This document shows positions 46,054 through 55,941 of a stretch of DNA of 64,000 nucleotides, piece after piece. The stretch is from Ampelocalamus luodianensis (taxonomy: Eukaryota; Streptophyta; Magnoliopsida; Poales; Poaceae). Made by a program: the position numbers and the translations under genes. Every line of letters starts with the position of its first letter. Position 1 is the first letter of the stretch. Below the pieces are notes generated by a model. That model did no database searches. It worked only from the letters and a program-made list of their open reading frames with translations, and was not told the origin of the DNA. The stretch covers positions 82,091,020-82,155,019 of the forward strand of contig CM070634.1 in NCBI GenBank assembly GCA_036346255.1. The letters are read 5' to 3'.

Positions 46054-46518
46054 CTAATGTAACCTCCCCCAGGTGGGGCTAGAGGCGCCGCCGGCACTTA
46101 GGTCCTGCAAGTGGACCGACTGGATCTGCGTGCCCACGTGTGGAACAAGTGGCGAGGGAGGGAGAGAGAGTTGGGACGGGGAGAGGATGGAAATGGCAGA
46201 GGCCGGAGAAGCGGGAGAGAGTGAGAACGTCGGCGGTGGGCCTTTTGCCGTGCACCAACGATGACGGCGGCGCCAGAGGGGAGAAGGAGGAGACGATGGC
46301 AGGGTGAGGGCAACAGCCGGCGTCGGCGATGGTGGGATGAGGGCGACGGCTACGGTGGCAAAGGAGGAGACGATGGCGGGGCGGCGGCGGCGAGGTTAGG
46401 CGGCGGCGAGAGGAGGGCGCAAGAGAGAGCGAGAGGAGGCGGCGGCGGCCTACACGATGCGAGGGGATCGAGAGAGAAGATAGGGCACGGGGCTTGGAGC
46501 GTACGCGGACGGCCAGAT
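46054..46518. repeat. Tandem duplication, unit 2 (465 bp)
   Basis: Same start and end as unit 1 and about 95% alike. It is shorter by several 1-5 base gaps, mostly in CCGG-rich, GAGG-rich or homopolymer text, for example gccggtg versus gccgtg. The junction shares CT. Confidence 0.93.
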
Positions 46519-48718
46519 CTGGCCCTTGGCACCGATCGGACAGGCCGAAGCATCGAGCATCTTAGCATAATTTCAACAATCACGAGGTCCTTTTTGCAAA
46601 AGAGGCAGACAGAAAACCTCCATTGTGCTGGTTCAACGGGGCGTCGATGCGATTCCGAAAGCCACGAGAGCCTTTTCACAAAAAAAAAAAGACAGCGTGG
46701 AGCCTCCTAGGGCCACCAGCGATTCCTTCGGCTATTAGAAAGGGTATATATGTGATACCTCAAACGGCACCTTTTTATCACAAGAGAAAAGCTAATCATC
46801 ACATGATGCCAATCAAATCTAGTGAACAGGAACACACCAACACCCCATCAGCACAAAAAGATGATAGTGCACGCCCGAAACCAGTAACGAACAACACGTC
46901 CCACGAACGATGAGTCCGTCTCCTCCAAGCCAAGCTATGCCTTTAATCCCACGAAACCTTTTTTTTTTTGACAATTTCTCCATGAGTTTTAGGTCTAGGT
47001 CTAGGGGTCTGAATCCGCATCTGCACCGTCGGGTGCTGGCGCGGGAGGCGCTACGCGCGTGCACGGAGCACAGGCGCTGGTAGCCCTGGTTTGAGGGTGG
47101 AGTTGTGCGGGTGACCGCGAGAGTCTCCGCACGTCCATTTTCCCGGGATTTGCATACATGTGCTCCTACAGAAAATTGAAGGAAAGGGGTGTCCATGCGT
47201 GTCACATAGTGCAATAAAACACTTTCAAAGTCCTATTCTTAGGCGAATTAGTCCAATACATTTTGATGTGTCTTATATTGGTAGATAAACAAATCCTGAA
47301 TATTTTAATAGTGCATCTACATAATGTGAATGCAATACATTTTGCACGACTCCAGCTCAAGGTGACGCCATTTGATTAATCTGCTAAGTTGAAACTTATG
47401 CATTTTTTTTTTGTAAACTAGAAACTTATGCATTGAATTGTTCCATGTCGCACTTCGAGTCTTCGAAAACCAGGCCATGACAACGAGAGGCCGGTTTTTC
47501 TCTTCGCCTATCGTTCCAAGATGGAATATTTTTGCACCAATCGATCCACAGCAATATGTCCTTATTGAGAAAACAACGTTCTTGACACCTCCGTCGGCGA
47601 AAGAAAAATATCACCTTTCATGAGAGGTTGCTTGGTTTAAACCCAAACCATGATGAGGCGTTTAGATGGTGACTACAAGAAACTAGTGGAGGTGGCCTTC
47701 AAGTCACCTTCAAAATTTATCCTTTTGTCCATGAAAGCCAACCGGTTCTTGGTAGTTTGCAATGTCGAATTCTAGAGGAATGAGTGACAAAAGGGGTTGA
47801 TTTGGCAGTTTCATTAACACTTTACCTGTTTGATGGGTCACCCCTTGAATGGAGCCATCTGGGTTAATCAAAGCCTTTGTGTGCGTTTTACTCTGTTAGT
47901 GGGCATACTCGTCTGTTCTTGATCTGGACTGACTTTTGTCTGCATTCTAGGGAGGAATATGCATAGAAGTTCTAATGTTAGTCACCATTCATGATTCAGC
48001 TTTGTTCTCTGCTCGGCAATAGTTGTTTGATCTTCCCTTGAAATGTTGGCAAGAACAATAAAATCTCGTTTTCAGTGGGAGAAGAAAGAGGGTTTGCTGT
48101 CATGGAGTAAAAACCGACAAATTTCCGCCATATGGGATTAGATAGAGACTGACGAAAGCGACCAGAAAATATTGATTGCACAGCCAGATGAGGAAGAAAC
48201 AAGAAAAATTAGTCAGCCAAAAAGGAAAAGAAATAGTGAAAAAGGTTCGCATTCAGGAGTTCACTCCAAAATAGAAGAGAGGCTACTGTAGACAAAGAAA
48301 TGAACTAGGAGTCTAGAACCGACGGTTCCAATTTCCAAACCTAGTGAATAAAAAGATTTTTTTGTTAGTTTCAGACTGCTGGAACTTCAGTTTCTGTTGA
48401 AGTATTCGCAGTATAAATGTTCACATTCCTCAATAGTTTACATTTTGGAATTGTGCATAAAATTCAATTCAACTATATTTTTGTTCCAAATTAAGCTTGA
48501 TGGGAAGTCAACACCTTCAACTACTATTAGCCCCAAATGCCATACATTGAAGAGTCGTACTATTATTGTTCCTCCAAAAAATTCACAACTATTAATTGGA
48601 ATTGCTCCACTGCCTGCATCAACACTAAATGTACCTACTAACTCCGGTGCTAAAAAAAGATTAATCAATACTATCGAAATATTCTAGGAGCCATTAATCA
48701 TTTCTGCATCATCATACT
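46519..48718. other. Intergenic, no gene recognised
   Basis: Mixed composition. Minus frame 46819-47214 (131 codons) and plus frames below 100 codons match nothing I know. No RNA genes seen. Confidence 0.4.
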
Positions 48719-49122
48719 CATATTATAGAGCAGTTTTTATTTTTTAATCCTTTTTTAAAAAATATTTTAAAGATAGCCTCTTCCTAACTTTATTTCCAAT
48801 TCTAACCCCTTTGGCCACGCCACCACGCGTGACGTGGCAAAAGCACGTTGTCACGCCACGGATCTTGGCGTGGCAAATGAGTGTTGTCACGCCACTCCTC
48901 TTGACGTGACAAGACTTAGCCCGAACACGAACGCGTGTTGGTTTGGGGGTTATCTGGCAGGTTTGGTCACGCCGTGGTAGGTGGCGTGACAGCACAGTTT
49001 GGTCACGCTACGGGTCATGGCGTGACCAAAGGGGTTAGAATTGGAAATAAAGTTAAGAAAAGGCTATCTTTAAAATATTTTTTAAAAAAAGATTAAAAAA
49101 ATAAAAACTGCTCCATATTATA
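48719..49122. mobile_element. Small non-autonomous Mutator-like element, copy 2
   Basis: The element spans 48728-49113 (386 bp) between perfect 9-bp repeats catattata (48719-48727, 49114-49122). TIRs of about 100 bp begin GAGCAGTTTTTATTTT. The interior again holds GTCACGCCAC/GTGGCGTGAC modules, more diverged than in copy 1. No coding capacity. Confidence 0.9.
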
Positions 49123-49191
49123 GCAACAGATTCAGAGCTGTCCATTATGACGGTCCCAGAAATTGTTTTCAGCCAGTATCATGTTTTTAAT

Positions 49192-49722
49192 GAATTTTTT
49201 GCGAATACGGTCAGTTTACGAATCGTATTTCAACGCGGGCGCACGGTCACCCCGCGCCCGCGCTGCTGTGCCGCCACGTCGGGCGCGGGCGCGCGCTCAC
49301 CCCGCGCCCGCCCCGGTCCCACCACCAGCGCGCGGGAGCACGCTCACCCTGCGCCGCGCTTTTTTTCTTTTTTTTTCAATTTTTTTTAGATGTAAAAACA
49401 TTTTGTTTAAAAAAATTGCTCTGATGGTGGCGCAGCTCACCTGCGCCCACCACTGTAGCATTCTCTTTTGTTTTTTTTTTTTAAAAAAACAATTTATGTT
49501 TTTGTTTTTTTTAAAAAAAATCATTTATGCATATTTTTTGTAAGAATTTTTAAATATAGTAAACAGGGTCCAAAAATTATGAAATTTTTTGTGGAGCCTT
49601 CTGACACTGTGTACTTGCTTGTGTAATATTTTCAAAATTTTATCTATTATGAATTTTTCTCGAAAAATCATTTAAGTATATTGTAAATAGGGTTTCATCA
49701 TTTCATGTGACTTGAAATGATT
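49192..49722. repeat. Left terminal inverted repeat of the gene-carrying MULE
   Basis: Inverse complement of 50874-51427 with small gaps. Outer end begins GAATTTTTTGCG; the inner end has catttcatgtgacttg, matched by caagtcacatgaaatg at right. Confidence 0.88.
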
Positions 49723-49849
49723 TCATGAAATTTTGTCCATTATCCCACTGTCCCTCCTTCCTACTCCGCACATCTATCGCCTCGTCCAGAAATTCCGAGC
49801 CAAATCTGACGAAATTCCCGGCGCCAACGCCGCGACTCCTTCTCCGCTC

Positions 49850-49862
49850 GGCTATAAATACC
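49850..49862 (+). promoter_or_regulatory. TATA box of the MULE-carried gene
   Basis: ggctataaatacc stands about 90 bp before a plausible splice donor (CAG|GTAATT at 49944/49945). The GC-to-AT context upstream is typical of a plant core promoter. Confidence 0.6.
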
Positions 49863-49879
49863 GAACTCTGGCACTCGCT

Positions 49880-50510
49880 CGTCGCTCAGCATTGATTGAT
49901 TACTTCCCCCGAATGGCTGATTGATTACTTCCTCCGAAGGACAGGTAATTTGTGCTATGCTTTTGCTGTTATTATCGTAGTCATAATTAGTCAGTCTTAG
50001 TCAGCTAGTCGTAATTAGATAGTTTAGGGGTAATTAATTAGTCGTAATTAGTTAGTTGACTAGTAATGAATTAGTTTAGTGGTAATTAACTTTGTTAGTC
50101 GTATGTAGAAAAATATTATGGCTTAAATTGGATACTTATCTTCTCTTAATTTTAAAAATTTTTAGATGTGTTTCATGAACACCTGCGCTGAGAAGGAGGG
50201 GGGTTTCTGTGCAGAGTTGTGGTGCATACTTTAGGGTTTGGGCTACGTCCACCGACCAGAGTATCATGGCTTCACTATCAACAAGTACGGCAAGGAAATG
50301 TGGCGTGTCAAGGTCACCGTCTACTCGAAGAGCCATCTACAAGGAGACATATACTACCACTTCACGGTAGAGAGGGAGCCAGACAAGCTCGGGATGCAAG
50401 ATGAAACCCTAATGTGGATACTATTCTTTATCTTCGCATCGCACCACAAGTGGATAGGCTTGTACATAAGCCAAATAGGGGAAATACGTGGCGTGCAGAT
50501 CATATAACGA
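49880..50510 (+). pseudogene. MULE-carried small gene with one intron and an internal stop
   Basis: An untranslated first exon ends at 49944. The intron is 49945-50165 (GT...AG). Exon 2 opens directly with an ATG at 50166 and reads MCFMNTCAEKEGGFCAELWC. A TAG at 50232-50234 is followed in the same frame by GLGYVHRPEYHGFTINKYG, KEMWRVKVTVYSKSHL and DIYYHFTVEREPDKLGMQDE. The frame ends RGVQII then TAA at 50508-50510. Without the TAG the product would be about 114 residues, with aromatic beta-like segments and a hydrophobic patch (ILFFIFASHH). I recall similar small proteins of unknown function in grass genomes but cannot name a family. The last 20 codons lie in the left arm of the hairpin. Confidence 0.6.
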
Positions 50511-50616
50511 TGTACCGTAGCCTTCGAAACGCACACGAGTCGGAGGTTACGGTATATCGTTATATGATCTGTATGCCACGCATTTTCCTCAGTTGGTTCA
50601 TGTACAAGTTTATCTA
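50451..50616 (+). ncRNA. Candidate RNA hairpin (76-bp arms, 14-nt loop)
   Basis: Arms 50451-50526 and 50541-50616 are inverse complements at 61 of 76 positions. Of the 15 differences, 11 leave a G-U pair in plus-strand RNA and only four are true mismatches, so 72 of 76 positions would pair. The core atcatataacgat is perfectly matched. The left arm is the 3' end of the carried gene; the right arm, read in inverse, still ends in the codons for RGIQII and TAA. The structure resembles a young miRNA or siRNA precursor made by inverted duplication; expression is unknown. Confidence 0.55.
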
Positions 50617-50630
50617 GTCTGTGGTACAAT

Positions 50631-50716
50631 ACAGTATTAAAGAATATCATCCAATGCAGTGATGATATTGGATACAGTATTAAAGAATATCATCCAATGC
50701 AGTGATGATATTGGAT
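50631..50716. repeat. Exact 43-bp tandem duplication
   Basis: Units 50631-50673 and 50674-50716 are identical. Each contains a short inverted repeat (aatatcatc...gatgatatt). Located between the hairpin and the right TIR. A related pair, acatctccaatg.agttgcaatgcag, lies at about 50766 and 50832. Confidence 0.95.
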
Positions 50717-51437
50717 TGCCGTTGGGATGTTGTACGAGAGTGACGATTGTTCTTCCTTCCTTCAGACATCTCCAATGAAGTTGCAATGCAGCGTATTTTG
50801 GTTGATATATATGTTGTCATATGGTATATCGACATCTCCAATGGAGTTGCAATGCAGCATTTTTTCTATACATTCCAAGTCACATGAAATGATGAAATCC
50901 TATTTACAATATACTTAAATGAATTTTTGAGAAAATTCATAATAGATAAAAATTTGAAAATATTACACAAGCAAGTAAACAGTGTCAGAAGGCTCCACAA
51001 AAAATTTTATAATTTTTGAACCCTGGTTACTATATTTAAAAATTCTTACAAAAAATATGCATAAATGATTTTTTTTTAAAAAACAAAAACATAATTTTTT
51101 TAAAAAAAAACAAAAGAGAATGCTACAGTGGTGGGCGCAGGGCCACCACTGTAGCAAAAAAATTTAAAAAAAATTATTTTTACATCTAAAAAAATTTGAA
51201 AAAATGAAGAAAAAAAAAGAGAAAAAAGCGTGGCGCAGGGTGAGCGTGCCCCCGCGCGCTGCGGTGGTGGGACCGGGCGGGCGCGGGGTGGCGCGCGCGC
51301 GCCGACGTGGCGGCAAAGAATACGGGGTGACCGTCTTGCCAGCGTTGTTATTTTTGCAAATACCGTGCGCGTATGGTCACAGCAGTATAAATACGATTCG
51401 TAAACTGACCGTAACCGCCAAAAAGTCTGTTTTTAAT

Positions 51438-52287
51438 ACCGCGATGTGATTTTAGGAAGGAATCAAAATATTTGGATGGCGCACGGCTAGTCCAACCTCC
51501 TGCAATATTCTTTTTGGTGCTATTTGTCGCTCATGTCGACTAAAAAGAGTATAGTGGCACCATCAGCCATCACGTACCTAACACTCAACTACGTTCAGCT
51601 CAGAGCAGCAGCCGGGCAAAACAAAAGAAGACCCTGGATTTCAGTGGCCCCAGTTGTTGTTGGCTCAGATAATAGTATCAGACCTGGATGGTGAGCACAG
51701 GGGTTTCAAGCAGTGTTCAAGTTAGGATGAAAATAGAGGGTAGACTTAAAAGATTAAACTAAATTGAGATAAATATAGCAAACATAGGCTTGTACTCTTG
51801 TACAATCTAAATTCATAGATGAATAGAAGAGAAGCAAAAAAAAGAGAGAGAGAGAGATACTCATGCCGCGCTGCCTCCCTTGCCGGTTCGCTGTCGCCAA
51901 GAGGGTCGTCGCACATCTGTGCCCTCCCATGTACCCGTAACGCCCTCGCGGCCTCGTCGGCTTGCCGCAATGGGCCGCCGCACGCCCATGCCCTCGCACT
52001 CGCCAAGACGTCACGCTGCACACCGCGTCCTCGCCAAGGCGCCGACCTGCCATCGAGCCACACCCTCTCTTTCTCTCTATTTGCGTCTGCCTCTGCATCT
52101 CTAGCTTAGGGTTCGACGAACCAGTTCGCTCGTTGTTTCTGTGCAGGCAATAGGCTAAGTCTACCTAATTGGACCTCCAATGCTCCATAAGGCAACGTCC
52201 CACCAAGCCACACGACCCAGCTGCCCAAGAATCAACCCATCCTCTAGGCGCAACTTCCTCCTCCTCTAGCCGAGAGTGTTCCTCCTC
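51438..52287. other. Intergenic, GC-rich at right
   Basis: A (GA)n run at about 51843-51856 and overlapping GC-rich frames on both strands (51746-52153). No recognisable protein. Confidence 0.4.
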
Positions 52288-52685
52288 TAGCCTGTTATAC
52301 GCGACGGCGGAGGAACGACGAAGTAAACAAGATCAATCGCAGAGAGACACGAGATTTAACGTGGAAAACCCTCTCAATGCGAGAGGGAAAAAACCACGGG
52401 CGCCAGCCAGCAACAATCTTCACTATATCGGGGTGAGGTTACAACGCTGGGATTTACAACTCGATTCGATATCCCAAACGACTTACGGAAATATATATAT
52501 CGGCAAACCCTAATTCGACTAGGATCCATACGCGGGGCCGCCGCGCACTTCAGGCGTCCCGGGTGCACGGGCCTTGGGCGCCAGACTCCGCTCGCTCCGC
52601 CCTAAGCCTCGGCGACGGGCCTCGCTACGCTCCGCCCGTGCCGCCTAATTGATGTATAGAATTTGGATCACAAATCAACATAGCC
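52288..52685. mobile_element. Solo LTR, 388 bp
   Basis: The LTR at 52293-52680 begins TGTTATACGC and ends ATCAACA, with perfect TSD TAGCC (52288-52292, 52681-52685). Internal text cacgagatttaacgtggaaa is common in LTRs of small copia/TRIM-type plant elements. No internal region remains. Confidence 0.85.
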
Positions 52686-55345
52686 GAGAGTGCCTCAGCT
52701 GTCTCACTTGTGCTTGTGCCGCCGCTATGGCAAAATATCAGAGCCGATGCTCAGGGGTACTTGGGGTCCGACGGGCGTAGGTGGGGCTGGAGCCCCAACA
52801 GTGGATCTGCCCCTGGTTTCAAGAACCGTAAACTTTTGAAAAGAACTTATAGAAGCACTGTGTTGTAATCTAGGTGCAAAGGAGCAAAGGGCGTCAATAG
52901 GGAAGCCGACAACGATAGCGTCTAAAGTCCAAATTCGACAAACATGGTTACATGGTCACGGTGGAGTTCAGATGATATCATAGAGAAAGGGTGTAGCGCC
53001 TAATAGATAGTCGAAAAGAATAATATTGTAACAGCGTATCAAATAAATTAAAATAAAAAAAAATCGAATATCAGACTTGCACATGATCACCCGGATCATC
53101 CAAAAGCGTTACTCCTTTCCTCTCTGTTCTCTTTCAGAATGGTCTTCAGAGCGTACGTAGCGGCCGGGAAAGGCGTGGATGAATGGACCTGCCTGCGGCC
53201 TGCCTGCCGTGTAGTCGTCTGAAATACTCGGCTTCTGGGAGAGCGACGGGTAGCAGACTAGGAGGATTATCTTAGCACACTCCCTGACTTAGATGCTAAT
53301 CAAGGCCAAGGACACCGGTTAATCTGACGTCTAAACACGCGAGCAGGAGCAGCACTCGCAAGCGTACGAAAAGGTTCGGCCAAAAGCGGAGAAAGAGCTC
53401 GGTCCATGACGTGAACCCCACGGGCAAGTTGGGCGCGCCGACGTCGAAGGCCCGGCGAAAAGGCGAGCGAATATTATTGTTCTTACTAGCAGAAATGGAA
53501 CAGAATAGAATGGCGATAAGATTACGAGAGGCTGAGACGTGAAACCGAAAGACGGGCGCTTTTATCCCGCGGAGCGGAGCAAGAGGGCGGACGAGACGAG
53601 ACGAAACGAAACGGCTAGTGTTTTTTTTTTCGCCGACGAGTCGAGCACGGCCGTGTAATGAGGTGGATGCTGCATAGGAGGACGTTGCGCGCGTGTGCGT
53701 GGGCCGTCGCGGCGCGACGACGGGCCGAGGAGGCGAAGCGCGACGCCGGCTGGGTTGTCCGGTTGGTTGCGCCTGCGCGATTTTTTTTCCTTCTTCCGCT
53801 ACGCGCGGTTGCGCGACCCGTTTCGTGTGATCCGCCGCGTGGGCGGACGCGGAACCGGAAGCGTGGGGGCGGTTTATCAGGAGGGGGGAAAGAGAAGGGG
53901 AAATGGATGGAAAATCTGGGCCGCATCACGCTCGCCTAAGTGTGTGGCCCAGCACTGGTCCAGCCCGAACTCGAAGGCCTTCTTCTGTGGGACAGATCAT
54001 GCTGCCATTTGGGCTCATGGCTAGGCCGATCAGGATCAGCGTGAAGGAGAGCAATTGTTTGCGCGCCAGGCCCAAGCGTAGTTTCGTAGGCCGTGCTTAT
54101 CACTTGGTTTGTACGGGCTATCGTTTGCTCAATTTTGTCGATGTGAACCGTGGAGTGTCCACGTGATTGTACGACTTCCACTAAAAAAACGTGGTTGTAT
54201 AACTGACACGAAAAAAGGGAAGCAAAATGCCAGTGTTGGCAATTATAGGCTCCCAGGGCACGAACATTTGCGCAGGGACGGAGCCGGCGACAAATCTTTC
54301 TATATAAAAGGAGGCTAGAATGGGGGCTTCTTAGGGTGGCCACGTATGTTTTTTTTTGTCTGTCGTCCGATGCGTGGGTTCTCTTCTCGATCGTTCGATC
54401 TTTCAGCGTTGCGCTCGCATGGCATGCATCCGCGTGTCCACGCATGCCCGATTCCTCAGCTGCTGTGCACCTGATGTGCCTTAGTTTCCCATCATGCCCC
54501 CATGGTCCTTCTTCCTCGTCTGAGTCGTTCTCTTCTCCACTGCCTTGCCTTCCTCGGATCCTTCTTCCTTGCTGCGCACTGCCGTCGATGCCGTCCACGC
54601 GCTGAGGCTTACGGCCGTTAGCCAAGTCACCCACCGCCACCCTCCTCCTCCCACGCCATCAACGCCGGACATCCCCGTGATCCGCCGCCGCTTGTAGTCC
54701 GCCTCCTTTCTTCCGCTACTTTTTCTGTCGGTTCCACATGTCTTTGGGGTGATTCTCACCGATCTATGCTTGTTTCATGCAGTGTTTCTTCTCTGCGTCC
54801 GAGGGCTCCTCCTCTATGGATTTGTGCGGATTTTGTTTCCCCTGGGTTTTTGCCTTCACGTTTTTCTTGTTTTTGTGTCATGGTGTTCTTCGTTTTTTTT
54901 CCTTCCCTTCTTTTAGTTAGATTGGCCTGGATTGCTTTTTCCCCTTTCTTGGCGTTGTCTTCTCCGCCGCCTTGCCTTCCTCAACCCCCAACACCCTTTC
55001 CTTGCTCTTCAGTCCTCAGCGTTAGACGTCGCCTCCCCTCGCCTGCCTCGCTTCCACCAGCACTGATGTGTCGTTGTTCACTCCCAGTTCATATCGTGCT
55101 TGGTCGAGCCGGCGACAATGGCCTGCATGTCTTGCTCCTCTCCCCTCCCTCTGTACAGATGTGATCTAATTTTGGTTCAATCTAACACTTACGACTTACA
55201 AGCCACCGGAGATCTTTGGTCCTTATTATGTGAAGGCACATCCTTACCCATTTCATGACAAAAGTAATTGATTCAGCTCTTCAGTGATGTCTTTTGATGC
55301 TACCAAATAGACTAGGGTTGACGCGTAGCTAATTGTGTTGCAGCT
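52686..55345. other. Intergenic, no supported gene
   Basis: GC-rich patches at 53560-53900 and 54400-55100 give overlapping frames up to 234 codons (minus, 53936-54640) with arginine-rich, low-complexity translations typical of chance. A TATA-like ctatataaaagg sits at 54299-54310, but no gene follows convincingly. Confidence 0.4.
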
Positions 55346-55941
55346 TTTCTCGAGCTGTTTTGATTGGTGTTGTGACTGTATCTGTTCTCTTGGTAGTCAG
55401 GCTTGCGTTGATCGGAGTTTACGCTGTGCGGCAAAAGAAATGGGCTCAGAAGCTTGTCTCCCTCAACAATCCTTTTGGTTATGCATCGCACTCATTGCGA
55501 TCATGATTGCATCATCCCATGTTTCTTTACCTCCTTTTGCTCTTTACTGCTCAGTATTTTTGCAAAGATCATAGGGATCAATGGGGAAGATATTGATGAA
55601 GCAAAGAAACTCAAGTGCGCTAGATGCTTCACACTAGAAGAACTCAAATTAAGCACAAACTTCCGAGAAATCAATGCAATTGGAGCAGAGGGCATGGAAT
55701 GGTAAGCAAACAATGCTTTGGAAGACGAAGGTGCAGGATTTCTTTCTTCTTGTCTTTAGGACAGTTTTATAATCTTTTCTGTTACGATAAAACAAGTGTA
55801 CCGAGGAAAACTTCCGGATGGGCAGCTCATAGCCATCAAGAGGTCCATCAAGGGTCCATGTACGGTGGGTGAGTTCAAAACTAAATTCGGGCTCCTTTCA
55901 AGGGTTCATCACAATCATTTCATCCAGATAGTGATATAACA
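55346..55941 (+). pseudogene. LRR receptor-like kinase fragment
   Basis: Three pieces in order. 55346-55485 has a membrane segment and juxtamembrane region (VLIGVVTVSVLLVVRLALIG, VYAVRQKKWAQKLVSLNNPF). 55573-55704 has the lead into the kinase (EAKKLKCARCFTLEELKLST, FREINAIGAEG, in place of the usual glycine loop). 55796-55934 has the N-lobe (VYRGKLPDGQLIAIKRS, with the ATP-binding Lys, then FKTKFGLLSRVHHNHFI). The extracellular repeats and the rest of the kinase are missing, and the glycine loop is degraded. Clearly a decayed fragment of the plant LRR-RLK family that phosphorylates Ser/Thr at the plasma membrane. Confidence 0.75.

Larger units (their letters stand above)
49182..51437 (+). mobile_element. 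Mutator-like element with long TIRs carrying a gene (Pack-MULE-like)
   Basis: The element spans 49192-51427 (2236 bp) between perfect 10-bp repeats tgtttttaat (49182-49191, 51428-51437). Its TIRs are about 531 and 554 bp (49192-49722, 50874-51427). They are GC-rich at the outer end and AT-rich inside, and both include the ccaccactgtagca motif. No transposase is present. The interior holds a TATA box, an intron-bearing small gene and a strong inverted repeat. A 9-10 bp TSD with long TIRs fits Mutator; gene cargo without transposase fits the Pack-MULE description. Confidence 0.85.

Noticed and set aside
53936..54640. 234-codon minus-strand frame
   Set aside because: Low-complexity, arginine/histidine-rich, no motifs, overlaps other frames and has no promoter or splice support.
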